DNA from: a virus
Virus record (IMG/VR): IMGVR_UViG_3300027806_000061
Coordinates: 1 to 44,499 of that record
Strand: one strand, 5' to 3'
DNA length: 44,499 nt
Shown: one piece after another, positions 12,737-21,234 of the stretch
How positions within the stretch are numbered: position 1 is the stretch's first letter
How the letters are laid out: each line of letters opens with the position of its first letter
Program-made: the position numbers and the translations under genes
Notes under the pieces: generated by a model
Databases searched by the model: none
The model's input: the letters and a program-made list of their open reading frames with translations, nothing else
Told to the model about the DNA's origin: nothing

Positions 12737-14206
12737 ATGAGCGTCTACGACCCGACCAAGACCCAGCGCGGCTTCATGCTCGATGAGGCCTACGTGCGCG
12801 TGCTCGCCGGGCCGGTGGGCGGTGGCAAGTCGGTGACCTGTGTGCACGAGCTGGTGCGCCTTGCCTGTGGGCAGGCCCCGAACAAGAACGGCGTCAGGAA
12901 GACCCGGGCGGTCATCGTGCGTAACACCGCCGACCAGTTGGCGCTCACGACGAGGAAGACCGTCTTCGACTGGCTGCCCCCGGGCGAGGCCGGGGTGTGG
13001 AAGGCGGTGGAGAAGACCTTCACGCTCATTGCCACGCTGCCGGACAACACCCGCGTGGAGTCGGAGTGGCTGTTCATCGCGCTGGACACCCCTGACGACG
13101 TGCGAAAGGCTCTCAGCCTTGAGACCACCTTCCTGTGGGGCAACGAGGCCCGGGAGCTGCACAGCGAGGTCGTGGACGGCCTGCTGGGCCGTCTGAACCG
13201 CTACCCCTCGATGAAGGACGGCGGGCCCACCAGGAGCTGCGCGCTCTTCGACACCAACATGCCCGACGAGGACACGTGGTGGCACGACAAGATGGAGAAC
13301 CCGCCGTCGAACTGGGCGATCTACAAGCAGCCGGCGGCCATCATGAAGCCCGAGGTCTACACGGAGCGCTTCGGCGAGGAGCCCGAGGAAGTCTTCGAGG
13401 ACAAGGACCTCAACGAGTGGGTGGTCAACCCGGAGTGCGACAACTACGACCACCTGCCCAAGGCCTACTACCCCAACCTGATCCCGGGCAAGACCGAGGA
13501 CTGGCTGCGCGTGTACCTGCGCTCGGAGTACGGCCGGTCCCTGTCCGGCACTCCCGTCTACGAGAAGACCTTCACGTACGACTTCCACGTGGCCAGGGAG
13601 CCGCTGAAGTTCATCCGTGGAGAGTCGTACCCGATCGTGATCGGCGTGGACTTCGGGCGCACGCCGGCGGCCGTCCTGAAGCAGCGCGACCCGCGTGGGC
13701 GCGTGCTGACCCTGGGGGAGATCACCGCTGAGAACATGGGCATCGAGACGTTCATCAGCACCAAGCTCAACCCGTTCATCGCCAACAACTTCGCCGGCGC
13801 CACGTTCGTGTGCGCCCCGGACCCGGCGGGCTTCGCCAAGCAGCAGATGAACGAGATGTCGCTCGTGGACGTGCTCAAGAAGGCCGGGTACAAGTGCGTG
13901 CGCCCGCCCACCAACGACCCCGAGCGGCGCATCCAGGCCGTCGAACGCTTGCTGGTTCAACAGTTGGAGGGTAAGGCGATGTACCTCATCGACCCCTCGT
14001 GTGAGACGCTGATCCGGGGGTTTCGCTACGGCTACCGCTACAAGATCAAGAAGAACGGCGAGCTGGAGGACCGGCCCGACAAGAACTCGTTCTCCCACGT
14101 GCACGACGCCAACCAGTACGCCGACAGCGTGATCGACATGAACGTGAGAGGGGTAGCTCTCCAGTCCGGCCGGCGCGAAGTCAAGAAGGTCGAGCGGGTG
14201 TACTGA
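12737..14206 (+). CDS. terL: terminase large subunit
   Basis: 489 residues, an ATP-driven DNA packaging motor with a nuclease. Walker A is GPVGGGKS at 25-32. A Walker B-like strand TTFLWGNEA ends at E137. The nuclease half has VIGVDFGRTP (D305), CAPDPAG (D362) and HVHDANQYA (D457), the three acidic positions expected of an RNase H-like terminase nuclease. I chose the ATG at 12737, just after the small terminase stop, because GGAGG of the terS tail precedes it; a longer reading from 12707 lies inside terS. The promoter-like motif and portal gene follow. Confidence 0.95.
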   Translation: MSVYDPTKTQRGFMLDEAYVRVLAGPVGGGKSVTCVHELVRLACGQAPNKNGVRKTRAVIVRNTADQLALTTRKTVFDWLPPGEAGVWKAVEKTFTLIATLPDNTRVESEWLFIALDTPDDVRKALSLETTFLWGNEARELHSEVVDGLLGRLNRYPSMKDGGPTRSCALFDTNMPDEDTWWHDKMENPPSNWAIYKQPAAIMKPEVYTERFGEEPEEVFEDKDLNEWVVNPECDNYDHLPKAYYPNLIPGKTEDWLRVYLRSEYGRSLSGTPVYEKTFTYDFHVAREPLKFIRGESYPIVIGVDFGRTPAAVLKQRDPRGRVLTLGEITAENMGIETFISTKLNPFIANNFAGATFVCAPDPAGFAKQQMNEMSLVDVLKKAGYKCVRPPTNDPERRIQAVERLLVQQLEGKAMYLIDPSCETLIRGFRYGYRYKIKKNGELEDRPDKNSFSHVHDANQYADSVIDMNVRGVALQSGRREVKKVERVY

Positions 14207-14216
14207 AACACCGAAG

Positions 14217-14229
14217 CACGTGCTAACAT
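14217..14229 (+). promoter_or_regulatory. CACGTGCTAACAT promoter-like motif before the portal gene
   Basis: Identical over 13 bases to the motif at 11897-11909. A start near 14236 would leave a leader of about 24 bases before the portal ATG at 14260. No -35 box is clear. Confidence 0.5.
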
Positions 14230-14259
14230 CGCCGCAGCCACCATCTAACCGGGCGATAC

Positions 14260-16338
14260 ATGACTCCGACCCTTGGTATCAGCGTGGGCGGGATTCTGCC
14301 CGCCATGTCGGCCAAAGACGTCGCCGACCAGGAGCGCAAGGCCGCGCAAGTTGCGCAGGCCCAGCCGCTCATCCGTGAGCTTGCAGGCCACGTTCGCCGC
14401 TGCTGGACCGAGGCTCGCAAAGCCAAGGAGCAGACGGTCGAGCCGCGCATGTTCAAGGCGGTGCGCGCCCGGCGCGGGGAGTACGACCCCGACGTGCTGA
14501 CCAAGATCCGCGAGCAGGGGGGCTCCGAGATCTTCATGATGCTCATGAGCAACAAGTGCCGTGGCGCCTCTGGGTGGCTACGTGACGTGATGCTCGGCCA
14601 GGGCAGCGAGAAGCCGTGGACGCTGCGCCCCACACCCTCGCCGGACCTGCCGCCCCCGTTGATGGAGGAGTTGCGCCAGCACGCCGTGCAGCAGGTGGCC
14701 ATGGTTATCCAGGCCACGGGGCAGGCCCTGCCGCCCATCCAGTTGCGCCGCTACCTCAACGAGTTGCGCCAGGAGTACGTCTACAACCTCCAGGATCAGG
14801 CGAAGTACAGCACCCGCCGCATGGAAGACAAGATGGAGGACCAGCTCATCGAGGGCGGGTTTCTCGCGGCGGTGGACGCCTTCATCGACGACCTGACCAC
14901 GTTCCCCTGCGCGTTCCTGAAGGGCCCGATCATCCGGCGCAAGCCCAGGCTGAAGTGGAACCCCGACGCGATGGGCGGCTTTCAGCTCTCGATCATCGAC
15001 GACCTTGTGCTGGAGTGGGAGCGCGTCGACCCGTTCATGGTCTACCCGAGCCCGGCATCCACCGGCATCCAGGACGGCTACCTCATCGAGCGGCACAAGC
15101 TGCGCCAAGCCGACCTGGAGGCGCTGATCGGCGTCGAGGGCTACGACGACGGCGCCATCCGCATGGTGCTTGAGGACTACGGTCGCGGCGGCTTGCAGGA
15201 GTGGCTCGTCGTTGACTCGACCAAGGCGCAGGCCGAGGGCCGCTCCACGACTGCGGTCATGAACAACTCCGAGCACCTGATCGACGCGCTCCAGTTCTGG
15301 GGCATGGTCTCGGGCCAGATGCTGCGCGACTGGGGGCTTGATGAGACCGAGGTGCCCGACACCGCCAAGCAGTACCCCTGCGAGGCGTGGCTCATCGGCG
15401 ACAAGGTCATCAAGGCGTCGCTGAACTTCGACCCGCTGGGGCGCAAGCCCTACTACAAGGCCTCCTACGAGGACGTGCCGGGGACCTTCTGGGGCAACTC
15501 GGTCTACGACCTCATCAAGGACTGCCAGGAGATGTGCAACTCCGCCGCCCGGGCCCTGGCCAACAACATGGGCATCAGCTCGGGGCCGCAGGTGTGGGTC
15601 AACATCGACCGCATGCCGGCAGGCGAGGACATCACGAACCTCTACCCCTGGAAGATCCACCAAGTCACGAGCGACCCGATGGGGTCCTCGGCTGCGCCGG
15701 TGGGCTTCTTCCAGCCCAACTCCAACGCCCAGGAGTTGATGATGGTGTACGAGAAGTTCTCCATCCTGGCCGACGAGTATTCGGGCGTGCCGCGCTACAT
15801 GACCGGCAGCTCGCCCACGGGCGGGGCGGGGCGCACGGCGTCTGGCATGAGCATGCTCATGAACAACGCCAACAAGTCGATCAAGCAGGTGGTGTCCAAC
15901 ATCGACCGCGCCATGAGCGAGCTGCTGGAGCGCCTGTACTTCCACAACATGAAGTACAGCGACGACCCGGAGCTGAAGGGCGACGCGCAGATCGTGGCTC
16001 GCGGCGTCAGCTCCGTGCTGGCCAAGGAAGCCGCCCAGGTGCGGCGCAATGAGTTCCTGGCCGCCACCGCCAACCCCATCGACATGCAGATCATGGGCCT
16101 GGACGGCCGGGCCACACTGCTGCGCGAGACGGTCAAGCAGCTCGATGTGCACCCCGACGAAGTGGTGCCGCCCCCGCAGCGCCTGCGCGTGCAGCAGCAG
16201 CTCCAGCAGATGATGCAGATGGGCATGCCGCAGGGCCCGCAAGCACTGCCGAACCCTGGCCAGCAGCCAGCTCCCGGCGGGCAGCAGTTGATGGATGGTG
16301 CACCCGTGACGGACAACTTTGAGCCCGCAGGGGCTTGA
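14260..16338 (+). CDS. portal protein
   Basis: 692 residues, placed directly after the large terminase. This is the length class of podovirus head-tail connector portals. The N-terminal 130 residues are helical (RELAGHVRRCWTEARKAKEQ), the middle carries the alternating strands and Trp-rich segments typical of portal clip and wing regions, and the last 60 residues are Gln, Pro and Met rich (LQQMMQMGMPQGPQ), as in portals with a long flexible barrel tail. The family call rests mainly on length, gene order and general character. It forms the dodecameric ring through which DNA passes. The start ATG has only a weak ribosome site. Confidence 0.88.
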   Translation: MTPTLGISVGGILPAMSAKDVADQERKAAQVAQAQPLIRELAGHVRRCWTEARKAKEQTVEPRMFKAVRARRGEYDPDVLTKIREQGGSEIFMMLMSNKCRGASGWLRDVMLGQGSEKPWTLRPTPSPDLPPPLMEELRQHAVQQVAMVIQATGQALPPIQLRRYLNELRQEYVYNLQDQAKYSTRRMEDKMEDQLIEGGFLAAVDAFIDDLTTFPCAFLKGPIIRRKPRLKWNPDAMGGFQLSIIDDLVLEWERVDPFMVYPSPASTGIQDGYLIERHKLRQADLEALIGVEGYDDGAIRMVLEDYGRGGLQEWLVVDSTKAQAEGRSTTAVMNNSEHLIDALQFWGMVSGQMLRDWGLDETEVPDTAKQYPCEAWLIGDKVIKASLNFDPLGRKPYYKASYEDVPGTFWGNSVYDLIKDCQEMCNSAARALANNMGISSGPQVWVNIDRMPAGEDITNLYPWKIHQVTSDPMGSSAAPVGFFQPNSNAQELMMVYEKFSILADEYSGVPRYMTGSSPTGGAGRTASGMSMLMNNANKSIKQVVSNIDRAMSELLERLYFHNMKYSDDPELKGDAQIVARGVSSVLAKEAAQVRRNEFLAATANPIDMQIMGLDGRATLLRETVKQLDVHPDEVVPPPQRLRVQQQLQQMMQMGMPQGPQALPNPGQQPAPGGQQLMDGAPVTDNFEPAGA

Positions 16339-16363
16339 CGTTAGCACCTACTTCGGATACAAC
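16335..16363 (+). promoter_or_regulatory. possible promoter between portal and 16387 gene
   Basis: TTGACG and TACAAC stand 17 bases apart, a passable sigma-70 pair. The same stretch contains GTTAGCAC (16341-16348), the recurrent heptamer seen at other gene starts. It begins inside the last portal codons and would serve the three small genes that follow. Confidence 0.4.
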
Positions 16364-16386
16364 CGCGACTGTTAGGAGCTGAACCC

Positions 16387-16545
16387 ATGAAGCGCTCGAT
16401 GCAATCACACGCCAACGAAGAGGCCAAGGCCTTGAAGCGCGGCGGTGCGTCGCCCCGGCTGATGGCCGAGGAGAAAGCCGAGTACGCCAAGAAGGGCGTG
16501 AAGTTCCCCGCCAAGACACCCGCAATGAAGCGAAAGGCCCGCTGA
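16387..16545 (+). CDS. 52-residue basic protein
   Basis: Starts MKRSMQSHANEEAKALKRGG, with TAGGAG upstream. Very rich in Lys and Ala, with VKFPAKTPAMKRKAR at the end. Two bases separate its stop from the next ATG. It is probably a small virion or DNA-associated protein made with the portal. The VKFPAKT-like ending resembles short proteins found after portals in other podovirus-like phages as I remember them. Confidence 0.7.
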   Translation: MKRSMQSHANEEAKALKRGGASPRLMAEEKAEYAKKGVKFPAKTPAMKRKAR

Positions 16546-16546
16546 A

Positions 16547-17086
16547 ATGAAGTCCCTGATGAAGACCAAGAAGGTCGGTCGCTTCTACGACGGCGGCGAA
16601 GTCGAGGCCATGGGCTCGGGCGATCTGCCCGCCAGCGTCGACACCAGCCGCGACTCCCCTGCTGCCGAGCCCAGCTCGTTCAAGGAGGCCTTCGCCTCTG
16701 CTCGTAAGGGCGGCGCCAAGACCTTCGAGTACAAGGGCAAGAAGTACACGACCGACACTGCGCCGGCGCGGTCCAGCGCCCCCGTTGCAGGACGCCCGCG
16801 TGGAGAGAGCGTCGGCGAACCGTCGACCCGACAGATGGCCGACCGCGCTGCGGGCGACGCCATGAACGCAAGGGCGGCCTCGGAGGCTCGCGCCGCCAAA
16901 GCCCGCGAGAGCGAAGCCGATATGCGCCGCGAGTCTCGCGGGCGCAGCGCGCCCGACACCACGGCGCCCAAGCGCAAGGTGCTGAGCACCGAAGGCGTGG
17001 ACTCCAAGACGCTGCTCCCCCAGAAGTACGCCTCCGGTGGACTGGTCAAGCGCGGCGCGCTGAAGTCCCACGGCAAGGCCTGCTGA
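16547..17086 (+). CDS. portal-linked structural protein
   Basis: 179 residues. A block FKEAFASARKGGAKTFEYKG followed by KKYTT (residues 45-69) is a recurrent motif in phage proteins placed after the portal. The C-terminal ASGGLVKRGALKSHGKAC is also of a type seen in those proteins. Between them lies a basic, Ala- and Arg-rich low-complexity region, probably unfolded (residues 75-145). The function is unknown; a minor virion protein is likely. It starts one base after the upstream stop codon. Confidence 0.8.
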   Translation: MKSLMKTKKVGRFYDGGEVEAMGSGDLPASVDTSRDSPAAEPSSFKEAFASARKGGAKTFEYKGKKYTTDTAPARSSAPVAGRPRGESVGEPSTRQMADRAAGDAMNARAASEARAAKARESEADMRRESRGRSAPDTTAPKRKVLSTEGVDSKTLLPQKYASGGLVKRGALKSHGKAC

Positions 17087-17087
17087 A

Positions 17088-17330
17088 ATGCTAACCCGGC
17101 CAGACGCCCACCAGTACCAAGCACTGGCGCGGCTGGTCCGCGACCCCGACGGAGAGGTGCTCCTGGCGCTGCTGGACACCGAACTCCGAAGGCTGCAACT
17201 GAACTTGCTGGACTCGTCCGGCGAAGCGACTCCAAGGCTGCAAGGCATGGCCAAGGAAGTCGCTGAGATTCTCGACCTTCTGCGGAACGCTCCGCAGGTG
17301 GCAGAGAAGGTCCGAGCGCCCAAGGCCTAA
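17088..17330 (+). CDS. 80-residue helical protein
   Basis: Starts MLTRPDAHQYQALARLVRDP and continues with helices EVLLALLDTELRRLQLNLL and MAKEVAEILDLLRNA. Short two- or three-helix proteins like this in podovirus-like genomes sit before the scaffold gene; the role is unknown. A 7-bp hairpin (17280-17297) lies inside the last codons and a terminator-like hairpin with five T follows the stop, so the transcript may partly end here. Confidence 0.75.
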   Translation: MLTRPDAHQYQALARLVRDPDGEVLLALLDTELRRLQLNLLDSSGEATPRLQGMAKEVAEILDLLRNAPQVAEKVRAPKA

Positions 17331-17348
17331 CGCCCGGCGTCGGTTTTT
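17330..17348 (+). terminator. weak terminator after gene 17088-17330
   Basis: ACGCCCGGCGT is a short hairpin followed by CGG and TTTTT. A second hairpin, GCCCC/GGGGC, lies at 17361-17378. Together with the in-gene stem CTGCGGA-ACGC-TCCGCAG (17280-17297) this is a cluster of three stems just before the scaffold gene. Confidence 0.4.
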
Positions 17349-17394
17349 CAACTTGCCCAAGCCCCATCCTTGCGGGGCCGGCGATGGAGTATTC

Positions 17395-18387
17395 ATGGCA
17401 TTGCCCAAACAGGTCCAGGCGCAGGCTGATGCGCTGGAGCAGTACGAACGTCAGGTTGCAGACGCCCTCAAAGCGAACGAACCCAAGCCGGACGACCCTC
17501 CACCCGATTCGCCCAAGGACCCGCAGGGAAGTGCTCCGGCACCAGCCCCGGCTCCTGCGCCGGCTGAGCCGCCGAAACCGGCTGACGATGACAGCAACAC
17601 GTGGCGTCAACGCTACCTGTCGCTGCAAGGTCAGTACAACAGCCAAGTGCCTGCGCTACAGCAGCAGGTGCAAACGCTCACGGAATCGGTGTCGCAGCTC
17701 ACGCAGCAGTTGAAGGCCAAGGAGGCTCCGCCTCCCGCGCCCGAAGCCGATCTGGTGACGAAAAAGGACGTTGACGCTTTTGGTGAGGACTTGGTGGACC
17801 TCGCTCGCCGTATCGCCAAAGAGGAATTTGGCAAGCGCGAGACGAAGTACGTCGAGCGAATCGAGGCGCTGCAAGGGCAGCTCGCCGAAGCCAAAGGTCA
17901 GGTCGGTGAAGTCGTGGAGTCCACGGCCAAGACGGCGAACGAACGCTTCTTCGAGGCGCTCGACGCTCGCCTTCCGGGCTGGGACAAGGTACAGGCTACA
18001 GCCGAGTGCCAGGAGTGGCTCGGCGCCCGGATTCCAGGGACCACGGTGACGTGGGATATGGCACTGAAGGACGCAGCCGGCCGCCGCGACGTGAAGACGG
18101 TTCTCGAAGTCTTCGAGAACTTCTTCGGCAAGCACCCGACGCTGGACCCGAACGCTAAGGCACCGGCCCCCGCACCCGCCAAACAAGAGCTGCAACGTCA
18201 GGTCGCGCCGAGCAAGTCGAGCGCCTCCACCCCCACTGCCAACACCAAGCGCACCTACACGGGCGCCGAGTATCAGACCGAGAGCATGCGGCTGATGCGG
18301 TTGATGCAGAAGGGGGCGGTGGACGAGGCTGGCTGGCTCGAAGCAGAACTGAACGCTGCTCTCGCGGAGGGACGGGTCACACCGTAA
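17395..18387 (+). CDS. probable scaffolding protein
   Basis: 330 residues starting MALPKQVQAQADALEQYERQ at 17395, with GGAG six bases upstream; an earlier ATG at 17353 has no such site. Pro/Ala-rich linker at 35-75, then a Gln- and Glu-rich coiled coil (about 80-200), a helical middle, and a basic Ser/Thr/Lys tail. An acidic, coiled-coil protein directly before the major capsid gene is the standard place and character of a phage scaffold. It would guide procapsid assembly and then leave. Confidence 0.8.
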   Translation: MALPKQVQAQADALEQYERQVADALKANEPKPDDPPPDSPKDPQGSAPAPAPAPAPAEPPKPADDDSNTWRQRYLSLQGQYNSQVPALQQQVQTLTESVSQLTQQLKAKEAPPPAPEADLVTKKDVDAFGEDLVDLARRIAKEEFGKRETKYVERIEALQGQLAEAKGQVGEVVESTAKTANERFFEALDARLPGWDKVQATAECQEWLGARIPGTTVTWDMALKDAAGRRDVKTVLEVFENFFGKHPTLDPNAKAPAPAPAKQELQRQVAPSKSSASTPTANTKRTYTGAEYQTESMRLMRLMQKGAVDEAGWLEAELNAALAEGRVTP

Positions 18388-18434
18388 GTCCCCGGGGGTG
18401 GTGAGTTGAAAACCGTGAACTAGGAGCTTCTCAC

Positions 18435-19424
18435 ATGTCTACCATCACCCCAGGCGCAGCCTATGCCGTACAGGCCCCGTTCAACACGAACCCGGCCTAC
18501 TCCGGCACCTTCATCCCGGCCGTCTGGTCGTCCAAGCTGAACGTCAAGTTCTACGCGAACACGACCTTCGGCGATGTCTCCAACACCAATTGGGAAGGCG
18601 ACATCAAGAACATGGGCGACAAGGTCATCATCAACAACATCCCGACGATCAGCATCAACGCCTACACCGTGGGCCAGTCGCTGACGTACGAGGTGCCGAC
18701 CCCGAACACGATCGAGTTGCAGATCGACAAGGGCTTCTACTTCGGCGTGAACGTCTCCGACGTGCTGGAGTATCAGGCTCAGCCCAATCTGATGGACATG
18801 TTCACCACGGACGCGTCCAACCAGATGAAGATCAAGGTCGACACCGACTGCTTCCTGGGCACGTTCAGCGACGCGGCTGCGGCCAACGTCGGCGCCACCG
18901 CTGGTGCGCTGTCCGGCCAGTACAACATGGGCACCGACGCGGCGCCCCTGGACTACGCGGCTTCTTCCAACGCCCCGCTGATCCTGAACACGATCGTGTC
19001 GATGGGCAACATCCTGGACGAGCAAAACGTGCCCGAGAGCGACCGCTTCGTGGTCCTCACGCCGTACGAGCGCCAGCTCCTGATGCAGTCCCCCCTGGCC
19101 CAGGCGTACGTCACTGGTGACAGCCAGTCGATCCTGCGCAACGGCAAGATCGGGCGCATCGACCGCTTCGACATCTACGTGTCGAACCTGCTGCCCAAGG
19201 CCGCCGCCAACCAGAACTACACGGGTGGTGCGGACGCCGGCAAGATCAAGCGGCACGTGATGATCGCCGGCCACAAGTCGGCCATGACCTTCGCCAGCCA
19301 GATCAACAAGGTCGAGAGCCTGCCCAACCCGAACGACTTCGGGACCCTGGTGCGCGGCCTGATGATCTACGGCCGCAAGGTCGTGAAGCCGGAGTCGCTG
19401 ACCTACGCAGTCGTCAAGGGCTGA
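18435..19424 (+). CDS. major capsid protein
   Basis: 329 residues starting MSTITPGAAYAVQAPFNTNP, with GGAGCTT upstream. The call rests on place (after scaffold), length and composition: Asn-, Thr- and Gly-rich beta segments, a long helical middle (residues 150-200), and the ending MIYGRKVVKPESLTYAVV, which is typical of HK97-fold capsid proteins of podovirus-like phages. It would form the icosahedral shell. It has its own terminator hairpin 20-30 bases after the stop, which fits high expression. Confidence 0.9.
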   Translation: MSTITPGAAYAVQAPFNTNPAYSGTFIPAVWSSKLNVKFYANTTFGDVSNTNWEGDIKNMGDKVIINNIPTISINAYTVGQSLTYEVPTPNTIELQIDKGFYFGVNVSDVLEYQAQPNLMDMFTTDASNQMKIKVDTDCFLGTFSDAAAANVGATAGALSGQYNMGTDAAPLDYAASSNAPLILNTIVSMGNILDEQNVPESDRFVVLTPYERQLLMQSPLAQAYVTGDSQSILRNGKIGRIDRFDIYVSNLLPKAAANQNYTGGADAGKIKRHVMIAGHKSAMTFASQINKVESLPNPNDFGTLVRGLMIYGRKVVKPESLTYAVVKG

Positions 19425-19440
19425 CAGCAGTAGCTGACGC

Positions 19441-19460
19441 GGGGGCCCTTCGGGGCCCTC
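19441..19460 (+). terminator. UUCG-loop hairpin after the major capsid gene
   Basis: A GGGCCC-TTCG-GGGCCC stem with two further outer pairs. It lies 17 bases past the capsid stop and just before the next promoter-like motif. The UUCG loop makes it very stable. No T tract follows. Confidence 0.65.
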
Positions 19461-19461
19461 G

Positions 19462-19470
19462 TGTTAGCAT
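19462..19470 (+). promoter_or_regulatory. TGTTAGCAT promoter-like motif
   Basis: GTGTTAGCATG follows the capsid hairpin directly. With TAGCAT as -10 the start would fall near 19477, leaving a leader of about 26 bases with GGAG before the ATG at 19503. Same heptamer as at the other gene-start gaps. Confidence 0.5.
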
Positions 19471-19502
19471 GTGGGTAGGTCCTAACTCAGCTCGGAGTCT
19501 TC

Positions 19503-20192
19503 ATGGCTGTCACCACTGTGGCGTCGCTGCTCGGGCGAGCAGCCGTCGTTCTCCAAGACCCGACGAACATCCGCTGGCCTCAGTCTGAGCTGCTGGACTG
19601 GCTGAACGACGGGCAGCGCGAGATCGCGCTCTACAAGCCCAACGCCTGCGCCAAGAACGTCTCGTTGCAGCTCGTGGCCGGCACCAAGCAGGTGCTGCCT
19701 GCTGACGGCGTATCTCTCGTGGACGTGGTGCGCAACATGGGCACCAACGGCAGCACGCCCGGCGACGCGGTCCGTGTGGTCACCCGCGAGATCCTGGACG
19801 CCCAGATCAAGGGATGGCACAGCTCCACGCCCAGCGCCGCGACGAAGCACTACGTCTATACGCCGCTGGACCCCAAGACGTTCTACGTGTACCCGCCGCA
19901 GCCGGCCTCCGGCATGGGGCAGGTCGAAATCATCTACGTGGCCGCGCCAACAGACGCGACGCTGGTAAGCACGATCTCCATCGACGACATCTACATGACG
20001 TCGCTGCTGAACTACATCCTGTTCAGGGCGTACACCAAGGACGCCGAGTACGCCAACAACGCGCAGCTCGCCGCCGCGTACTTCGCGCAGTTCCAGGGGG
20101 CCATGCAGGGTAAGACGGCGTCCGAAGTCGCCACGAACCCGAACGCCTCCATGGGGGGCTTCAACCCTAACTCGCCGGGCGGGACGAAGTGA
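19503..20192 (+). CDS. head-tail adaptor-like protein (DUF6682 type)
   Basis: 229 residues. The N-terminal block ASLLGRAAVVLQDPTNIRWP, then SELLDWLNDGQREIALYKPN, is the signature I recall from DUF6682 phage proteins, found directly after major capsid genes. It is helical at the start, beta-rich in the middle (KTFYVYPPQPASGMGQVEII) and helical again at the end, as head-to-tail adaptors are. It would sit under the portal ring and connect it to the tail. The ATG has GGAG upstream and its own promoter-like motif. Confidence 0.82.
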   Translation: MAVTTVASLLGRAAVVLQDPTNIRWPQSELLDWLNDGQREIALYKPNACAKNVSLQLVAGTKQVLPADGVSLVDVVRNMGTNGSTPGDAVRVVTREILDAQIKGWHSSTPSAATKHYVYTPLDPKTFYVYPPQPASGMGQVEIIYVAAPTDATLVSTISIDDIYMTSLLNYILFRAYTKDAEYANNAQLAAAYFAQFQGAMQGKTASEVATNPNASMGGFNPNSPGGTK

Positions 20193-20833
20193 CGCCAGTT
20201 CCGTACGAGTCCTTCTTGCCGCACGTGCTGCCGTACGCGCCGGCCTGCTTTGACGCGCAAGCTGTCATCGCGGTCCGCAACGCGTGCATCGACTTCTGTC
20301 GAGACACGCTCCTGCTGCAAGAGGATCTCGACCCGATCAACGTGAAGGCCGGGGAGAACGTGTACGACATCGACGTGCCTCGGGGCTACATCCTGGCCCA
20401 GGTGCTGTCGCTCTACTACGTCGGGCGCAAGCTGGAGCGCAAGAGCCAGCTCGAACTGGAGCGGCTCTACACGCGGGACTGGCAGTCGCTGGTCGGCGCA
20501 CCGCAGGTCTTCACGCAGTTCAACCAGGAAGAGGTCACCGTGACGCCCCGGCCCGCTGAGGCTGCGCAAGGGGCTATCACCGGACGAATCGCGCTCGTGC
20601 CCAGCCGCACCTCAACCGAAGTCGACGGCGTTCTGCTGGAGCGGTATCTGGACGACGTGGCCGCCGGCGCTCTGGCCCGGCTGCTCGTGACCCCCGACCA
20701 GCCCTACACCAACCTTGCCGCTGCTGGCATGTACGCATCCAGATTCCGCTCAGGCGTCGCGCAGGCGCGTGCCTTCGTCAACGGCGGCATGAACCACGCG
20801 CCCATGAGGGTGCGCTTTCAACGAATCACGTAA
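20189..20833 (+). CDS. second adaptor / tail connector protein
   Basis: 214 residues starting at GTG 20189, which overlaps the stop of the first adaptor, so translation is coupled. The pattern PYESFLPHVLPYAPACFDAQ, then IAVRNACIDFCRDT, then beta strands and a C-terminal helical segment (AAAGMYASRFRSGVAQARAF), is that of phage adaptor proteins next to the portal. It probably forms the next ring of the short tail. No catalytic motif. Confidence comes from order and general layout. Confidence 0.8.
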   Translation: MTPVPYESFLPHVLPYAPACFDAQAVIAVRNACIDFCRDTLLLQEDLDPINVKAGENVYDIDVPRGYILAQVLSLYYVGRKLERKSQLELERLYTRDWQSLVGAPQVFTQFNQEEVTVTPRPAEAAQGAITGRIALVPSRTSTEVDGVLLERYLDDVAAGALARLLVTPDQPYTNLAAAGMYASRFRSGVAQARAFVNGGMNHAPMRVRFQRIT

Positions 20834-20845
20834 CGGGAGCCCACC

Positions 20846-21226
20846 ATGGCTGTCATCTACCGCACCGCTACCAAGACCAACCGCATGAACGCGGTGGTCA
20901 CCGACATTGGCGCCAGTGGCAAGCTCAAGCTGTTCACGTCCGCCGACGTACTGCTGGCCACCTTCACCCTGGCTGCCACGGCCGGCACGGTCTCCGGCAC
21001 GGTGCTGACCTTCTCGGACGCCAACGGCGCCGCGGCGGGCATCCTGAGCACGACCGCAGTAGCGGCCGGCGTTGCGGCCAAGGCTACGGTCACGACCAGC
21101 GCGGACGTCGACATCATCACCGGCCTGACGGTGGGCGCCAGCGGCGCGGACCTGATCCTCGACAACCCGAACCTCGCGGCCAGCCAGTCGGTCACGATGA
21201 ACAGCGCGACGATCACGCACGCTTGA
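20846..21226 (+). CDS. small virion protein
   Basis: 126 residues starting MAVIYRTATKTNRMNAVVTD. Almost wholly beta, with many Ala, Thr, Gly and Val residues and few charges, as in decoration or minor tail proteins. GGAG stands before the ATG. Its YRTAxKTxRMNAVVxDI start is shared by small podovirus proteins in this position as I recall them. A capsid or tail surface protein is likely. Confidence 0.75.
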   Translation: MAVIYRTATKTNRMNAVVTDIGASGKLKLFTSADVLLATFTLAATAGTVSGTVLTFSDANGAAAGILSTTAVAAGVAAKATVTTSADVDIITGLTVGASGADLILDNPNLAASQSVTMNSATITHA

Positions 21227-21234
21227 GGTAGCGC

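Noticed and set aside
12710-14104. Long open frame on the minus strand opposite the large terminase
   Set aside because: A mirror of GC-rich codon bias; the plus-strand gene has clear motifs and the minus frame yields His/Val/Leu-rich sequence without a ribosome site.
14578-16347. 589-codon minus-strand open frame opposite the portal gene
   Set aside because: Same cause: third-position bias leaves the opposite frame open. No family resemblance, and it fully overlaps a well placed portal gene.
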